From Campylobacterales bacterium (GTDB lineage: Bacteria > Campylobacterota > Campylobacteria > Campylobacterales > Sulfurimonadaceae): a DNA stretch of 33,809 nucleotides. The notes below the pieces were generated by a model that ran no database searches, was not told where the DNA came from, and saw only the letters and a list, made by a program, of their open reading frames with translations. Below, one piece after another: positions 1-8,167 of this stretch. The stretch lies in the NCBI GenBank assembly GCA_024277445.1, contig JAJRVE010000199.1:1-33809 (forward strand), written 5' to 3'. A program made the position numbers and the translations under genes. Numbering within the stretch: the first letter of the stretch is position 1; each line of letters opens with the position of its first letter.

Positions 1-990
1 AAGCGTGAAACCAACAGCAAGTAGTGTCGCCACTTTTGCAATAGGGTAACCGGTAGCCTTAGACGCAAGTGCAGATGAACGAGAAACACGCGGGTTCATC
101 TCGATAACAATCATACGACCTGTCTTAGGATCTACAGAGAATTGCACGTTTGATCCACCGGTATCAACACCGATCTCACGAAGAATGTCGAAAGAGGCGT
201 CACGCATACGCTGATATTCTTTGTCAGTTAGTGTTAGTGCTGGCGCAACGGTGATAGAGTCACCCGTGTGAACACCCATAGGATCAAAGTTCTCAATCGC
301 ACAGATGATGATACAGTTGTCCGCAGAGTCACGGATAACTTCCATCTCATACTCTTTCCAACCAAGAAGAGACTCTTCTACAAGGATCTCACTAACCGGA
401 CTCTCATCAAGACCACGTTGTGCAAGATGCTTATACTCATCGATGTTATACGCAACACCAGAACCACCACCTGCAAGGGTAAACGAAGCACGGATGATGA
501 TCGGAAAACCGATCTCTTCTGCTGCTTCTAGTGCTTCGTCCATGTTATGTGCGTAACGTGAGTGTGGAAGGTCCATACCAAGGCGTTGCATCGCTTCTTT
601 AAAAAGTAGACGATCCTCACCCATAGAGATAGCCTCAGGTTTAGCACCCAAGAACTCTACACCTTCTAGCATGCCTTGTTCGTGCATCGTCATCGCTGCG
701 TTCAATGCAGTCTGTCCACCCATGGTTGGCAAGATGGCATCAACATTCTCTTTTTTGATGATCTCGGCAATGATCTCTGGTTTAATAGGCTCGATGTAAG
801 TACGATCAGCAAACTCAGGGTCAGTCATGATGGTCGCCGGATTAGAGTTGATAAGTACGACTCTGTAGCCTAACTCTTTAAGCGTTTTAACGGCTTGTGT
901 GCCTGAGTAGTCAAATTCACAGGCTTGGCCGATGATGATCGGACCAGAACCGATAAGTAAGATTGTCTTTATGTCTTCGCGTCTAGGCAT
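1..990 (-). CDS. carB: Carbamoyl-phosphate synthase large subunit, N-terminal part (cut by window edge)
   Basis: This is the large, ammonia- and ATP-using subunit of carbamoyl-phosphate synthase, a cytoplasmic enzyme supplying carbamoyl phosphate for pyrimidine and arginine synthesis. I translated the first 330 residues, which run off the left edge; the whole family protein is about 1,080 residues. Visible landmarks are [20 protein letters not shown] at the N-terminus, the [12 protein letters not shown] stretch (about residues 21-32), [15 protein letters not shown] around 50-64, and [20 protein letters not shown] near the edge, which belongs to the first ATP-grasp domain. The ATG at 990 is preceded by AAGGG at a good distance and a TATAAT-like box about 33 bp upstream, so it probably has its own promoter rather than being read from the mreC side. 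Identification is firm; only the missing C-terminus limits it. Confidence 0.97.
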   Translation of the reverse strand, partial: MPRREDIKTILLIGSGPIIIGQACEFDYSGTQAVKTLKELGYRVVLINSNPATIMTDPEFADRTYIEPIKPEIIAEIIKKENVDAILPTMGGQTALNAAMTMHEQGMLEGVEFLGAKPEAISMGEDRLLFKEAMQRLGMDLPHSRYAHNMDEALEAAEEIGFPIIIRASFTLAGGGSGVAYNIDEYKHLAQRGLDESPVSEILVEESLLGWKEYEMEVIRDSADNCIIICAIENFDPMGVHTGDSITVAPALTLTDKEYQRMRDASFDILREIGVDTGGSNVQFSVDPKTGRMIVIEMNPRVSRSSALASKATGYPIAKVATLLAVGFTL

Positions 991-1022
991 TGTGACCCTT
1001 TTAAATATGTAAAAATTTGCTT

Positions 1023-1028
1023 ATTATA
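1023..1028 (-). promoter_or_regulatory. Candidate -10 box for carB
   Basis: TATAAT on the minus strand, 32 bp upstream of the carB ATG, implying a leader of roughly 25 nt. There is no matching -35 hexamer at 17 bp, which is common for the main sigma factor of this group, where the -35 region is poorly conserved. The call rests on sequence only. Confidence 0.45.
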
Positions 1029-1178
1029 GGGAAAATGTGCTTAAAAAATGGTGAAAATATGCGGAGATATTTTCTTATTTTTTAGAGTGTGCTTTGATGT
1101 AATCTTTTTATCAGTTTTTGAAGGGTATTCCTATTAAAAGTAAGATGAATAGTGGGTTTTAAACTATACCGACTGCCC

Positions 1179-1208
1179 TTTCTCTTTTTTTCTCGGAAAA
1201 AAGAGAAA
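1179..1208. repeat. Perfect inverted repeat, 12-bp stem
   Basis: TTTCTCTTTTTT (1179-1190), loop TCTCGG, AAAAAAGAGAAA (1197-1208). It stands just before the first 46-bp repeat, and the second copy also has a CTCTCT-type hairpin (1754-1773) just before it. It may therefore be part of a composite repeat unit. With U-rich arms it could also act in transcription termination in either direction. Confidence 0.7.
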
Positions 1209-1216
1209 CACACAGT

Positions 1217-1262
1217 GCTAAAGCGCCGTACAGGACGAAACTAAATTTCGTATCGTAGAAAA
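1217..1262. repeat. 46-bp dispersed repeat, copy 1
   Basis: Begins GCTAAAGCGC and aligns without gaps to 1781-1826, with about nine differences in 46 positions. It contains the hairpin ACGAAA-CTAAA-TTTCGT at 1235-1251. The same hairpin in copy 2 has different stem bases that still pair, so the structure looks maintained. Function unknown. Confidence 0.75.
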
Positions 1263-1283
1263 ACCGCTCGCAACGGCTTTAAG

Positions 1284-1299
1284 CTCGATAGCTATCGAG
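1284..1299. repeat. 16-bp perfect palindrome
   Basis: CTCGATAGCTATCGAG is its own reverse complement. It lies 21 bp after repeat copy 1 and has no gene immediately downstream, so I assign no operator role. Confidence 0.7.
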
Positions 1300-1316
1300 T
1301 ACCTTCCTTTCAGTCG

Positions 1317-1550
1317 TTACATTTCTAAAAACTGAAAACTCGCTATTCGCTTAAACAGTTCAGTTTTCTTAACGTAACTCCACTCCTTGCAGTCAGCTTT
1401 GCAGGTGTTGCGAATGAAGAGCAAGTGGTGACGCATCTTATTAAAGTGAAAGCTATTCGCTTTCATCCCTGTTTGGACTGTTCGGCATTTTTTCTTTTTT
1501 GAGTCGTAGCAGTTTGGAAGTGTAAATTTGTTTGCACTAGCCATAAACAA
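1317..1550 (-). CDS. Doubtful 77-residue open frame in the repeat region
   Basis: An open frame beginning MFMASANKFTLPNCYDSKKK, rich in Lys, Cys and Phe, with no domain I recognise. Its DNA is packed with stem-loops (for example TGAAAGC-TATTC-GCTTTCA at 1447-1465 and an 8-bp stem pairing 1328-1335 with 1360-1367), which is more typical of a structured repeat than of a coding sequence. It may be a fragment carried within a dispersed element. I would not annotate it as a protein without homologues showing protein-level conservation. Confidence 0.15.
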   Translation of the reverse strand: MFMASANKFTLPNCYDSKKKKCRTVQTGMKANSFHFNKMRHHLLFIRNTCKADCKEWSYVKKTELFKRIASFQFLEM

Positions 1551-1753
1551 GTTTACGGTTCCGAATTGCTAGTAAGCATATAGTGTCAGAATCATAAGAT
1601 AATACATACGTCCATAAAACTAAAGACTCGATTTCGCTTCCGCTACGTCTTGGTACAGTTGCAACTTTAATTGGCTTTCCTGCCACAGAGTATAGGATAC
1701 ATCCAGTTGTTATTGTGACCGCGTTCGCACTCTCTCTTTTTCCTCAAGGTTTG

Positions 1754-1773
1754 CTCTCTGTGCGAGCAGAGAG
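1754..1773. repeat. Hairpin, 7-bp stem
   Basis: CTCTCTG-TGCGAG-CAGAGAG. It lies 7 bp before repeat copy 2, in the position occupied by the 12-bp-stem hairpin before copy 1. It is downstream of mreC and has no U-run on the mreC-sense strand, so it is a weak terminator candidate. Confidence 0.6.
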
Positions 1774-1780
1774 ATAAAGA

Positions 1781-1826
1781 GCTAAAGCGCAATGCAGGGC
1801 GGAACTAAATTCCGCATCGTAAAAAG
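1781..1826. repeat. 46-bp dispersed repeat, copy 2
   Basis: Second copy of the repeat at 1217-1262. Its central hairpin is GCGGAA-CTAAA-TTCCGC (1799-1815). Compared with copy 1, two stem pairs have changed from A-T to G-C on both sides while the loop CTAAA is identical. It lies 67 bp beyond the mreC stop codon. Confidence 0.75.
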
Positions 1827-1892
1827 TTGAATACTATTGCTATGAAGTAATCAGATATGCGGTGAAGTCTAAAGAAGAGAGAAAAACAGACC

Positions 1893-2654
1893 TTATCGAA
1901 TACTCTTAATAAGATGGAAATAATCAGGATTACTAGCTTTGTAATAGGGTTCAATGATAGCATTTTGATATCCCTGTGACAACTCAACAGAAACAATCCT
2001 ACCCACTTTAAGCCCTGGAAAAAAGAGATTATCCAACCCCGAAGTTGTCACTTCATCACCTTCTTTGATCTTGATCCACGTAGGGATAAACTCAACCATT
2101 AAGGTATCGCTGTTGAGGCCATGCACGATACCTGGAGCTCTGTTTGGACCAACATAGACAGCGTATGAACTTTTAAGTGCACCATTAAGGAGGGCTAATG
2201 CTCGTCCCTCTTTCATGATGACGATTCCGGCTACATTCTCTTTATGAACAAGACCATATACTTTAGACGTATCAAAGGGCGGTGTGTCGATCCAGACACG
2301 GTTTATGTCGCCAAATTTAGCGTAAGAGATAGTACGAACCAAGGCTACGTTTGGATTGACTTTAAAACTAGAGTTATTTTCAACAAAGAGAGCGTTGAGT
2401 TCGGTCGCTACCTGATGTAAAAGCAGATGACTCTCTTCATACAGAGCTAGCTTTTTACGTAGCTCAATGATGTTGTCTTGTTGGTTAAAGTGTTCATCAT
2501 AACTTTGGCCAATACTGCTTGCAGTGTTATGATAGGAGGTCTTTATAGTGTTTGTTAGTGAGAGAATAGGGCGTTGTAGCCCTGTAGAGAAGAGAAGTAC
2601 TGCGCCAAAGAGGGCGACAAAGAGTAAAAAGATACCAAGGACTTCTCTGTTCAT
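1893..2654 (-). CDS. mreC: Rod shape-determining protein MreC
   Basis: MreC is a bitopic inner-membrane protein of the elongasome that links MreB filaments to periplasmic peptidoglycan synthases. The 253-residue product shows the family layout: a short cytoplasmic start, one hydrophobic membrane helix (about 7-24), a helical, probably coiled-coil stretch (about 50-90, including IIELRKKLALYEE), then the periplasmic beta-rich region with conserved-looking segments such as GIVHGLNSDTLMVEF and GDEVTTSGLDNLFFPGLKVG. It follows mreB by 12 bp on the same strand and is the last gene of the fabZ-lpxA-clpX-mreB-mreC cluster. Family length (250-300 residues) and neighbours make the call secure. Confidence 0.95.
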   Translation of the reverse strand: MNREVLGIFLLFVALFGAVLLFSTGLQRPILSLTNTIKTSYHNTASSIGQSYDEHFNQQDNIIELRKKLALYEESHLLLHQVATELNALFVENNSSFKVNPNVALVRTISYAKFGDINRVWIDTPPFDTSKVYGLVHKENVAGIVIMKEGRALALLNGALKSSYAVYVGPNRAPGIVHGLNSDTLMVEFIPTWIKIKEGDEVTTSGLDNLFFPGLKVGRIVSVELSQGYQNAIIEPYYKASNPDYFHLIKSIR

Positions 2655-2666
2655 GTCACTTAAGTC

Positions 2667-3701
2667 TTATTCGTCGAAAAGTTCTTGAAGTAGGTCGATC
2701 TCGTCAAGTGCTTTACCGGTTCCTTTTGCAACGGCCAAAAGAGGCTCATCCGCAACATAAACAGGGATACGAATGATGTCTGAGAGGTATTTGTCAAGTT
2801 GACGGATAAGTGCGCCACCACCTGTAAGAACAACACCATGGTTGACAATGTCACCTGCAAGGTCTGGTGGCATCTGCTCTAGGACATCACGAAGTGCTTC
2901 TGCGATCTCTTTGAGTGGTTCTTCCATCGCTTCTCTGGCATCCTCACTTGTCAGAGTGATAGAACTTAAAAGTCCCTCAACTTGATCACGACCTGTGATG
3001 TTGTAGCTTAATGTCTCATCTAGTTCGACGGCTGTACCAACAGAGATTTTGATCTCTTCAGCAACACGCTCGCCAATGAGAAGATTGTACTTACGACGGA
3101 TATAGTTGATGATAGAAAGGTCGATCTTGTCGCCCGCAACACGGATAGACTTAGAAAGTACCAGTCCACCAAGTGAAACAACACCAATCTCTGTTGTACC
3201 ACCACCAATGTCAACGACAAGGTGGCCTTGTGGTTCACGAATATCAATACCCGCACCAATAGCGGCAGCCATAGGCTCTTCGATGAGGAAAACTTCGCGC
3301 GCGCCGGCAGAGAGAGCAGACTCACGAACGGCTTTACGCTCGACTTGTGTCAGACCATAAGGCACACAGATGATAATACGTGGGCTGATAAGTGCTTTAC
3401 GACCATGTGCTTTTTCGATGAACTTACGGATCATCTTCTCAGTCATGTCGAAGTCAGCGATGACACCATCACGCATAGGACGGATAGCACGGATGTTACC
3501 TGGTGTTTTACCGACCATATCTTTTGCTTCTTGACCTACGGCTAGAACTTGTGACTGTCCATACTTGCCATTTTTAACGGCAACAACAGAAGGTTCGTTG
3601 ATGATGATACCGTGGCCTTTAGCGATAACAAGGGTGTTGGCTGTTCCAAGGTCGATCGCGAGATCACTAGAGAAGAGACCGATGAGTTTGTTAAATATCA
3701 T
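2667..3701 (-). CDS. mreB: Rod shape-determining actin homologue MreB
   Basis: MreB is a bacterial actin that binds ATP, polymerises on the inner membrane and directs lateral wall growth. All actin-fold nucleotide motifs are present in the 344-residue product: phosphate-1 DLGTANT (17-23), the catalytic-Glu segment IEEPMAAAIGAG (about 140-151), phosphate-2 DIGGGTTE (164-171) and the adenosine motif TGGGA (293-297). The N-terminus (MIFNKLIGLFSSD) could give a short amphipathic membrane anchor. It is 12 bp upstream of mreC and 11 bp downstream of clpX on the same strand, consistent with one transcript. Length is normal for the family. Confidence 0.98.
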   Translation of the reverse strand: MIFNKLIGLFSSDLAIDLGTANTLVIAKGHGIIINEPSVVAVKNGKYGQSQVLAVGQEAKDMVGKTPGNIRAIRPMRDGVIADFDMTEKMIRKFIEKAHGRKALISPRIIICVPYGLTQVERKAVRESALSAGAREVFLIEEPMAAAIGAGIDIREPQGHLVVDIGGGTTEIGVVSLGGLVLSKSIRVAGDKIDLSIINYIRRKYNLLIGERVAEEIKISVGTAVELDETLSYNITGRDQVEGLLSSITLTSEDAREAMEEPLKEIAEALRDVLEQMPPDLAGDIVNHGVVLTGGGALIRQLDKYLSDIIRIPVYVADEPLLAVAKGTGKALDEIDLLQELFDE

Positions 3702-3712
3702 TTAAATTATTC

Positions 3713-4960
3713 CTATGCGCTTTTTTGATTGCTTTTTTTGATGTAAAGAGGCTCTTCACCGTTGGCAATAACCTCTTTGGTAATGATGACTTCGTATCCT
3801 GCATACTCAGGAAGGGTGTACATAATGTCGATCATGCTCTCTTCCATAATAGCGCGAATACCACGTGCCCCTGTCTTACGTTCGATCGCTTTAGCGGCAA
3901 CGGCTAAGAGTGCATCTTCTTCAAAACTAAGTTCAACATCATCAATAGCAAAGAGTTTAGTGTACTGCTTGACAAGCGAGTTCTTAGGCTCTGTTAAGAT
4001 GCGAACCATATCCTCTTCACTGATCTCGTTGAGTGAAGCGATGATAGGCAGACGACCAATAAGCTCTGGGATCAGACCATAATGTACTAAGTCATCAGGT
4101 TCAACCATGTCGAGTGTTGGTTTCTGCTCATCTTTAGACTTTTTGTCTTGACCAAATCCTAAGATGTTCTCACCTTGTTTACGTTTCAAGATATCTTGCA
4201 TACCATCAAACGCACCACCACAGATAAACAAGATACCCGAGGTATCGATCTGAACAAACTCTTGGTTAGGATGTTTACGACCACCTTTAGGCGGTAGGTT
4301 GACCTGAGCACCTTCAACGATCTTGAGTAGGGCTTGTTGTACACCTTCACCTGAAACATCACGAGTTATCGAGCGGTTTTCACTCATACGTGCGATCTTG
4401 TCCACTTCATCGATGAAAACGATACCCTGCTGGGCACGTTCTACATCGCCATCAGCAGCTTGTAGGAGTTTGGTCAAGATGTTCTCAACATCTTCACCCA
4501 CGTAACCAGCTTCTGTCAGTGAAGTCGCATCGGCTATCGCGATCGGTACGTTTAAAACACGCGCTATCGTCTGAGCCATCAGTGTCTTACCCGAACCAGT
4601 TGGTCCGATAAGTAAGATGTTAGACTTAGCGATTTCAGTGTCATCATCTGTAACGAGTGATGTCTTAAAAATACGCTTGTAGTGGTTATATACAGCAACC
4701 GAGAGCAGTTTTCGTGCGTTCTCTTGACCGATGATGTACTCACCTAAAAAGGCATTAAGCTCTTTTGGGATCATAAGTTTAGTCGTCGCATCGACAAGTT
4801 CTTGGTCCTTCTCGCTTACTTCACCTTGGTTGTCACCAAACATGATCTTGTGTGCCGAATAGACACAGTTCTTACAGATGTAGACACTGTTTCCAGCGAT
4901 CAGCGGGTTCTCTTCGCTTTCGACAGCATTACAAAAACTACAATTACGGTGTTGACTCAT
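3713..4960 (-). CDS. clpX: ATP-dependent Clp protease ATP-binding subunit ClpX
   Basis: ClpX is the hexameric AAA+ unfoldase that feeds tagged proteins to ClpP in the cytoplasm. The 415-residue protein has an N-terminal zinc-binding domain with Cys7, Cys10, Cys29 and Cys32, Walker A GPTGSGKT (119-126), pore loop GYVG (152-155), Walker B VFIDEVDK (181-188), the GGRKHPN loop and a C-terminal GARGIRAI sensor-2 segment. The LGFG stretch corresponds to the ClpP-binding loop. The start codon overlaps the lpxA stop by one base (TAATG), which supports translational coupling. No clpP is in the window. Confidence 0.98.
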   Translation of the reverse strand: MSQHRNCSFCNAVESEENPLIAGNSVYICKNCVYSAHKIMFGDNQGEVSEKDQELVDATTKLMIPKELNAFLGEYIIGQENARKLLSVAVYNHYKRIFKTSLVTDDDTEIAKSNILLIGPTGSGKTLMAQTIARVLNVPIAIADATSLTEAGYVGEDVENILTKLLQAADGDVERAQQGIVFIDEVDKIARMSENRSITRDVSGEGVQQALLKIVEGAQVNLPPKGGRKHPNQEFVQIDTSGILFICGGAFDGMQDILKRKQGENILGFGQDKKSKDEQKPTLDMVEPDDLVHYGLIPELIGRLPIIASLNEISEEDMVRILTEPKNSLVKQYTKLFAIDDVELSFEEDALLAVAAKAIERKTGARGIRAIMEESMIDIMYTLPEYAGYEVIITKEVIANGEEPLYIKKSNQKSA

Positions 4961-5742
4961 TAATTTTTCCTCTCAAACGGTATACCCCGTTTGGTGTTAG
5001 TAATAAAGGTACAGAGGTTTTTGACATAGTCATTTTCTGTAGTTTCAAGAAGTGACGATGCAACGTCTTGAAGGGGCTTACCCATCTCAAATAGCTCTTT
5101 ATAAGCGGACTTTAGAGCGTTGATGTCTTCACGTTCACTGTGGCGACGAAGACCGGTCAGGTTAAGACCTCTTAATGTTGCGCGGTTACCTTCTGCCATA
5201 CAGTAAGGAGGTACATCTTGCGAAAGTGCAGAGGCTCCACCGACCATGGCAAAGTCACCGATCTTAACAAACTGGTGAATAGGGGTCATCCCACCAATAA
5301 CAGCGTTGTTCCCCATCTCAACATGACCCGCAAGGGTTGCACAGTTCGCCAAGATACAGTTGTCACCGATGATAACATCATGACCGAGGTGTACGTAACC
5401 CATAAAGAGGTTGTTGTCACCGACTTTAGTGATGCTTCCGCCACCTTCAGTACCGGGGTTAAAAAGCGTGAACTCACGAATGGTGTTGTTGTCACCAATG
5501 ATGAGTTCAACATCTTCGCCATTAAACTTTAGGTCTTGAGGAATCGAACCTAACACAGCATGCGAAAAGATGCGGTTGTTCTTACCGATGGTTGTTTTAC
5601 CATAGATGCAAGTTCCATGCGCGATGGTGGTGCCTTCACCAATGGTCGTCTGTGCAGAGATAAAACAGTGCGCAGCGATCTCAACATTGTCTGCGATCAC
5701 AGCACCATCTTCAATAATAGCTAAAGGAGAAATCATATTCAT
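4960..5742 (-). CDS. lpxA: UDP-N-acetylglucosamine acyltransferase LpxA
   Basis: LpxA performs the first step of lipid A synthesis, transferring a 3-hydroxyacyl chain from acyl-ACP to UDP-GlcNAc. The 260-residue product is a left-handed beta-helix built from hexapeptide repeats, with the active-site segment MGYVHLGHD (His118 and His121, matching the catalytic His pair of the family) and the conserved block [20 protein letters not shown]. The C-terminal helical part begins near [11 protein letters not shown]. It sits between fabZ (8 bp upstream) and clpX (one-base overlap). Pairing fabZ, which shares the hydroxyacyl-ACP pool, with lpxA is a common arrangement. The start could be Met1 or Met3. 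Confidence 0.97.
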   Translation of the reverse strand: MNMISPLAIIEDGAVIADNVEIAAHCFISAQTTIGEGTTIAHGTCIYGKTTIGKNNRIFSHAVLGSIPQDLKFNGEDVELIIGDNNTIREFTLFNPGTEGGGSITKVGDNNLFMGYVHLGHDVIIGDNCILANCATLAGHVEMGNNAVIGGMTPIHQFVKIGDFAMVGGASALSQDVPPYCMAEGNRATLRGLNLTGLRRHSEREDINALKSAYKELFEMGKPLQDVASSLLETTENDYVKNLCTFITNTKRGIPFERKN

Positions 5743-5750
5743 TTCAGAGG

Positions 5751-6197
5751 CTACTTGTCGACTACCATAGCTTTGAGTTCTGCTTGAGAAACTAATTGGT
5801 CATCAACATAGGCTTTTCCATCAAGCATCCAGATGTCACCCTTACGTTTGATAACGCTTACACGGTACTCCAAACGATCACCAGGACGAACAGGCTTACG
5901 AAACTTAGCCTTATCGATGCTCATAAAGTAAACAACTTTTTGAGCTGCCTCTTCTTTAGTCAGTTCCATACTTTGAAATGCCAAAAGACCACCCGCTTGC
6001 GCAAGACCTTCTAAGATCATAACACCAGGATAGATCGGGTGACCTGGAAAGTGTCCTTGAAAAACTGGCTCGCTAATACTGACGTTTTTAAACGCAACAA
6101 TATCTTCGCCTTTGGCCAAAGAGTTGACTCTGTCTACGAGTAGGAAAGGGTAGCGGTGTGGTAAGATCTCTTGAATTTCAACAACGTCCATAAGCAT
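5751..6197 (-). CDS. fabZ: 3-hydroxyacyl-[acyl-carrier-protein] dehydratase FabZ
   Basis: FabZ dehydrates 3-hydroxyacyl-ACP in fatty-acid elongation and so competes with LpxA for the same substrate. The 148-residue hot-dog protein shows [13 protein letters not shown] near the N-terminus and the catalytic block [20 protein letters not shown], with His49 and Glu63 at the expected spacing of 14 residues. The ATG at 6197 follows AAGG by 8 nt, so I prefer it to the internal Met3. It is the first gene of the minus-strand cluster; the 136-bp gap upstream should hold the operon promoter, but I see no clear consensus there. Confidence 0.97.
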   Translation of the reverse strand: MLMDVVEIQEILPHRYPFLLVDRVNSLAKGEDIVAFKNVSISEPVFQGHFPGHPIYPGVMILEGLAQAGGLLAFQSMELTKEEAAQKVVYFMSIDKAKFRKPVRPGDRLEYRVSVIKRKGDIWMLDGKAYVDDQLVSQAELKAMVVDK

Positions 6198-6333
6198 GTA
6201 AAACCTTTTGTATCGGTCAAGAGTAATAACTCTCAGCCTGTAAAATTAATGGCTTATTTTATCTAAAAGTCTGTTAAGCGATGATTATGCCCTAAAATAG
6301 GTCTCTGTCGGGATTGAAAACAGTTGGGGTAGT

Positions 6334-7416
6334 TTAGATTTTGACTAAGAACTCTTTGGTGTCATCATAGGTCTTAGCATCCAGGCTAATTGTCAGCTTA
6401 CCTTCTATGATATTTTCCACCACTATAATAGGAGAGAGACTGTAAGCAACAGATAAAAGTTGATGACGTAAGGCTATTTCAGTCTCTATCGGAGGTGTAT
6501 GGAAAATCAGCTCATTGAGTGTTTGGAAATGAGTTTTAGCAAGCTTGTTGTAGTGCTGAAGTGTGATAAAACAGACCTCTTCACGATTCATATAGTAGAC
6601 ATCATTTATGCTGTATTCAACTTTTCCTTGAGCACGTTTACGTGGGAGGTATGAGTAGGCTAGTGCATGTGCAGGGATGACCTGTCTCTTTCCTTTTAGT
6701 AATTTAAAAGAGAATTGACGGTAGTTGAGAAACTTTTGACGAATGATTTTGTAATCAAGACCTTTGTCCTCGAGTACCATACGCTCTTTATACATAGCTA
6801 GACGTTCTTCGATGGAAGCTGGAAGCACTTGGTTAGATATAGGCGAAAACATCTCATCCATAAGTTTATCTTGCTGGTCACGCTGCATCGTCAGTCCGAA
6901 GATACAGCCACAATAGTCTTGACGGTAGAGTTGTTCCTCTTTAGTGACACGACTCTGATCTTGGGTACCGCCATCAGCGCGGTAGTCCACCGCAATAAAC
7001 TCTACACCATTTTTTTCATAAAAGGCATCGCCAACACGTTTGAGCTGTTCTTGTGACTTAAGCGGGGAAACAAGGAGGGTTGTAGTGATCTTTTTTTCGC
7101 CGAGTTCGAGTGCTTTTTCAGCACTGACAGAGAAACGCTTGTCAAAACAGACCTCACAACGTGCCCCTTTTTCAGGCTCTTTTTCTAGTCCACGAACGGC
7201 TTTCATCCAGTTCTCAAAGTCATATTCGCCTTCGAGTAGGTCGATACCCAGTTTTTTACAGCTTCTTTGAACATCCAAATATCGGAGTTGGTACTCAGAG
7301 TAGGGGTGTATGTTTGGATCGTAAAAAAAGCCGGTTAGTTTTTCTTCGGGATAGTCAGCTTGCAGTTTTTCTAAAAAGAAGTGGGAGTCAACAGAACAGC
7401 AGATGTGCACTAACAA
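6334..7416 (-). CDS. queH: Epoxyqueuosine reductase QueH (long form, TTG start)
   Basis: QueH (formerly DUF208) carries out the last step of queuosine synthesis, reducing epoxyqueuosine in tRNA; it is the non-cobalamin alternative to QueG and uses an iron-sulfur cluster. Motifs seen are HICCSVD with Cys6-Cys7, FYDPNIHPYSEY (31-42), CEVC with Cys87 and Cys90, and YCGC with Cys169 and Cys171. The product is 360 residues; roughly residues 180-360 form an extension beyond the core needed for these motifs. The start is TTG at 7416. An in-frame stop lies five codons upstream, so only this TTG or a GTG two codons on can serve, and AAGG stands 7 nt before the TTG. That initiation site lies inside a perfect hairpin (separate entry). 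Confidence 0.93.
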   Translation of the reverse strand: MLVHICCSVDSHFFLEKLQADYPEEKLTGFFYDPNIHPYSEYQLRYLDVQRSCKKLGIDLLEGEYDFENWMKAVRGLEKEPEKGARCEVCFDKRFSVSAEKALELGEKKITTTLLVSPLKSQEQLKRVGDAFYEKNGVEFIAVDYRADGGTQDQSRVTKEEQLYRQDYCGCIFGLTMQRDQQDKLMDEMFSPISNQVLPASIEERLAMYKERMVLEDKGLDYKIIRQKFLNYRQFSFKLLKGKRQVIPAHALAYSYLPRKRAQGKVEYSINDVYYMNREEVCFITLQHYNKLAKTHFQTLNELIFHTPPIETEIALRHQLLSVAYSLSPIIVVENIIEGKLTISLDAKTYDDTKEFLVKI

Positions 7417-7433
7417 GGGAGAGCCTTGTTAGT
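7409..7433 (-). promoter_or_regulatory. Hairpin masking the queH ribosome site and start codon
   Basis: On the mRNA strand ACTAACAAGG, loop CTCTC, CCTTGTTAGT: a perfect 10-bp stem with a 5-nt loop. The 5' arm contains the AAGG ribosome-binding sequence and the 3' arm contains the TTG start codon of queH, so both would be paired. This could reduce or condition translation, for example by temperature, a protein, or coupling to the upstream cyclophilin message. It lacks a U-run, so it is a poor intrinsic terminator. Confidence 0.6.
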
Positions 7434-7439
7434 AATGTT

Positions 7440-7523
7440 GAATTTTAAATGATGAATGATGAATGAAGGTAGGCACGCTTGGCGTGCTGTAATTAATAAT
7501 TTAAAATTCATAATTTAAAATTC
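7440..7523. repeat. AT-rich inverted-repeat element (MITE/REP-like)
   Basis: Ends are GAATTTTAAATGATGAAT (7440-7457) and its inverted partner at 7506-7523, 17 of 18 positions matching, with the outer 11 perfect. The centre holds a GC-rich hairpin GCACGC-TTG-GCGTGC (7473-7487). It fills the gap between queH and the cyclophilin gene. No open frame is present. A related AT-rich sequence is found inside the tviC-like gene at 19333-19364. Confidence 0.6.
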
Positions 7524-7532
7524 GCGAAGCGA

Positions 7533-8024
7533 CTAGCGTGCAGCGAGAATTTCAACTTTCTCAATAACATCTTGACCTGCAAGAGAGTCAAGTACTGCCA
7601 TAGAGTCAGCGTCGTCTTGCTCGATTCCGCCAAATACTGTGTGTACGCCATCTAAGTGAGGACATGGTACGAAACAGATAAAGAACTGTGATCCACCTGT
7701 GTTTGGTCCAGCGTGAGCCATAGAAAGAGTTCCTTTTACGTGACGGCTTGTGTTCTTGTCTGTCTCACAAGCGATCGAGTAACCTGGTCCACCCGTGCCC
7801 GTACCTGTTGGACAACCACCCTGAGCCATAAAACCTGGGATAACACGGTGGAAGCTAAGTCCGTCATAGTAACCATCGTTTACAAGTGAAGCAAAGTTTG
7901 CTACCGTGTTAGGTGTCTCTTCGTTGTAAAGTTTGATCCACATTACACCCTTGTTCGTTGTCATTTTAGCCCATTGAAATGAAGCCATCTCGTCTGCAGA
8001 AAAATCGTATGTCTTAAGTGCCAT
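7533..8024 (-). CDS. Cyclophilin-type peptidyl-prolyl cis-trans isomerase
   Basis: A 163-residue single-domain cyclophilin, which catalyses cis-trans isomerisation of Xaa-Pro bonds. The family core is clear: FHRVIPGFMAQGG (58-70, with Arg60, Phe65 and Gln68 of the active site), GSQFFI (111-116) and HLDGVHTVFG (123-132). The residue equivalent to the cyclosporin-contacting Trp of human CypA is replaced, as is usual in bacterial members. No signal peptide or membrane segment is visible, so it is probably cytoplasmic (PpiB-like rather than PpiA-like). An AAGGA ribosome site precedes the ATG. It is upstream of queH on the same strand, separated by the inverted-repeat element. Confidence 0.95.
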   Translation of the reverse strand: MALKTYDFSADEMASFQWAKMTTNKGVMWIKLYNEETPNTVANFASLVNDGYYDGLSFHRVIPGFMAQGGCPTGTGTGGPGYSIACETDKNTSRHVKGTLSMAHAGPNTGGSQFFICFVPCPHLDGVHTVFGGIEQDDADSMAVLDSLAGQDVIEKVEILAAR

Positions 8025-8167
8025 AGTAAGGTCCTTGAATTAAATTGACCGAATTATAGTGGAGAATTCTTAATCAATTTACAATATGAAAAACTGGATG
8101 ATGCTCTTAAAGCTATCTCTATTATAGTTAGCTCAAAATTTAGAGAGATCTATATATTGGAGTGATG

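Larger units (their letters stand above)
991..1892. other. Repeat- and hairpin-rich intergenic region, no convincing gene
   Basis: About 900 bp between mreC and carB. It holds a perfect 12-bp-stem hairpin (1179-1208), two copies of a 46-bp repeat (1217-1262, 1781-1826), a 16-bp perfect palindrome (1284-1299), a 7-bp-stem hairpin with a 5-nt loop (1447-1465), a 7-bp-stem hairpin (1754-1773) and a repeated 11-mer GCTATTCGCTT (1342 and 1452). One 77-codon open frame lies on the minus strand at 1317-1550 (listed separately). Otherwise I see no coding signal. The density of stem-loops suggests a dispersed repeat cluster or decayed mobile sequence rather than a gene. Confidence 0.6.

Noticed and set aside
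3106-3545. Plus-strand open frames over mreB
   Set aside because: These are antisense shadows of a strongly conserved gene with all its motifs on the minus strand.
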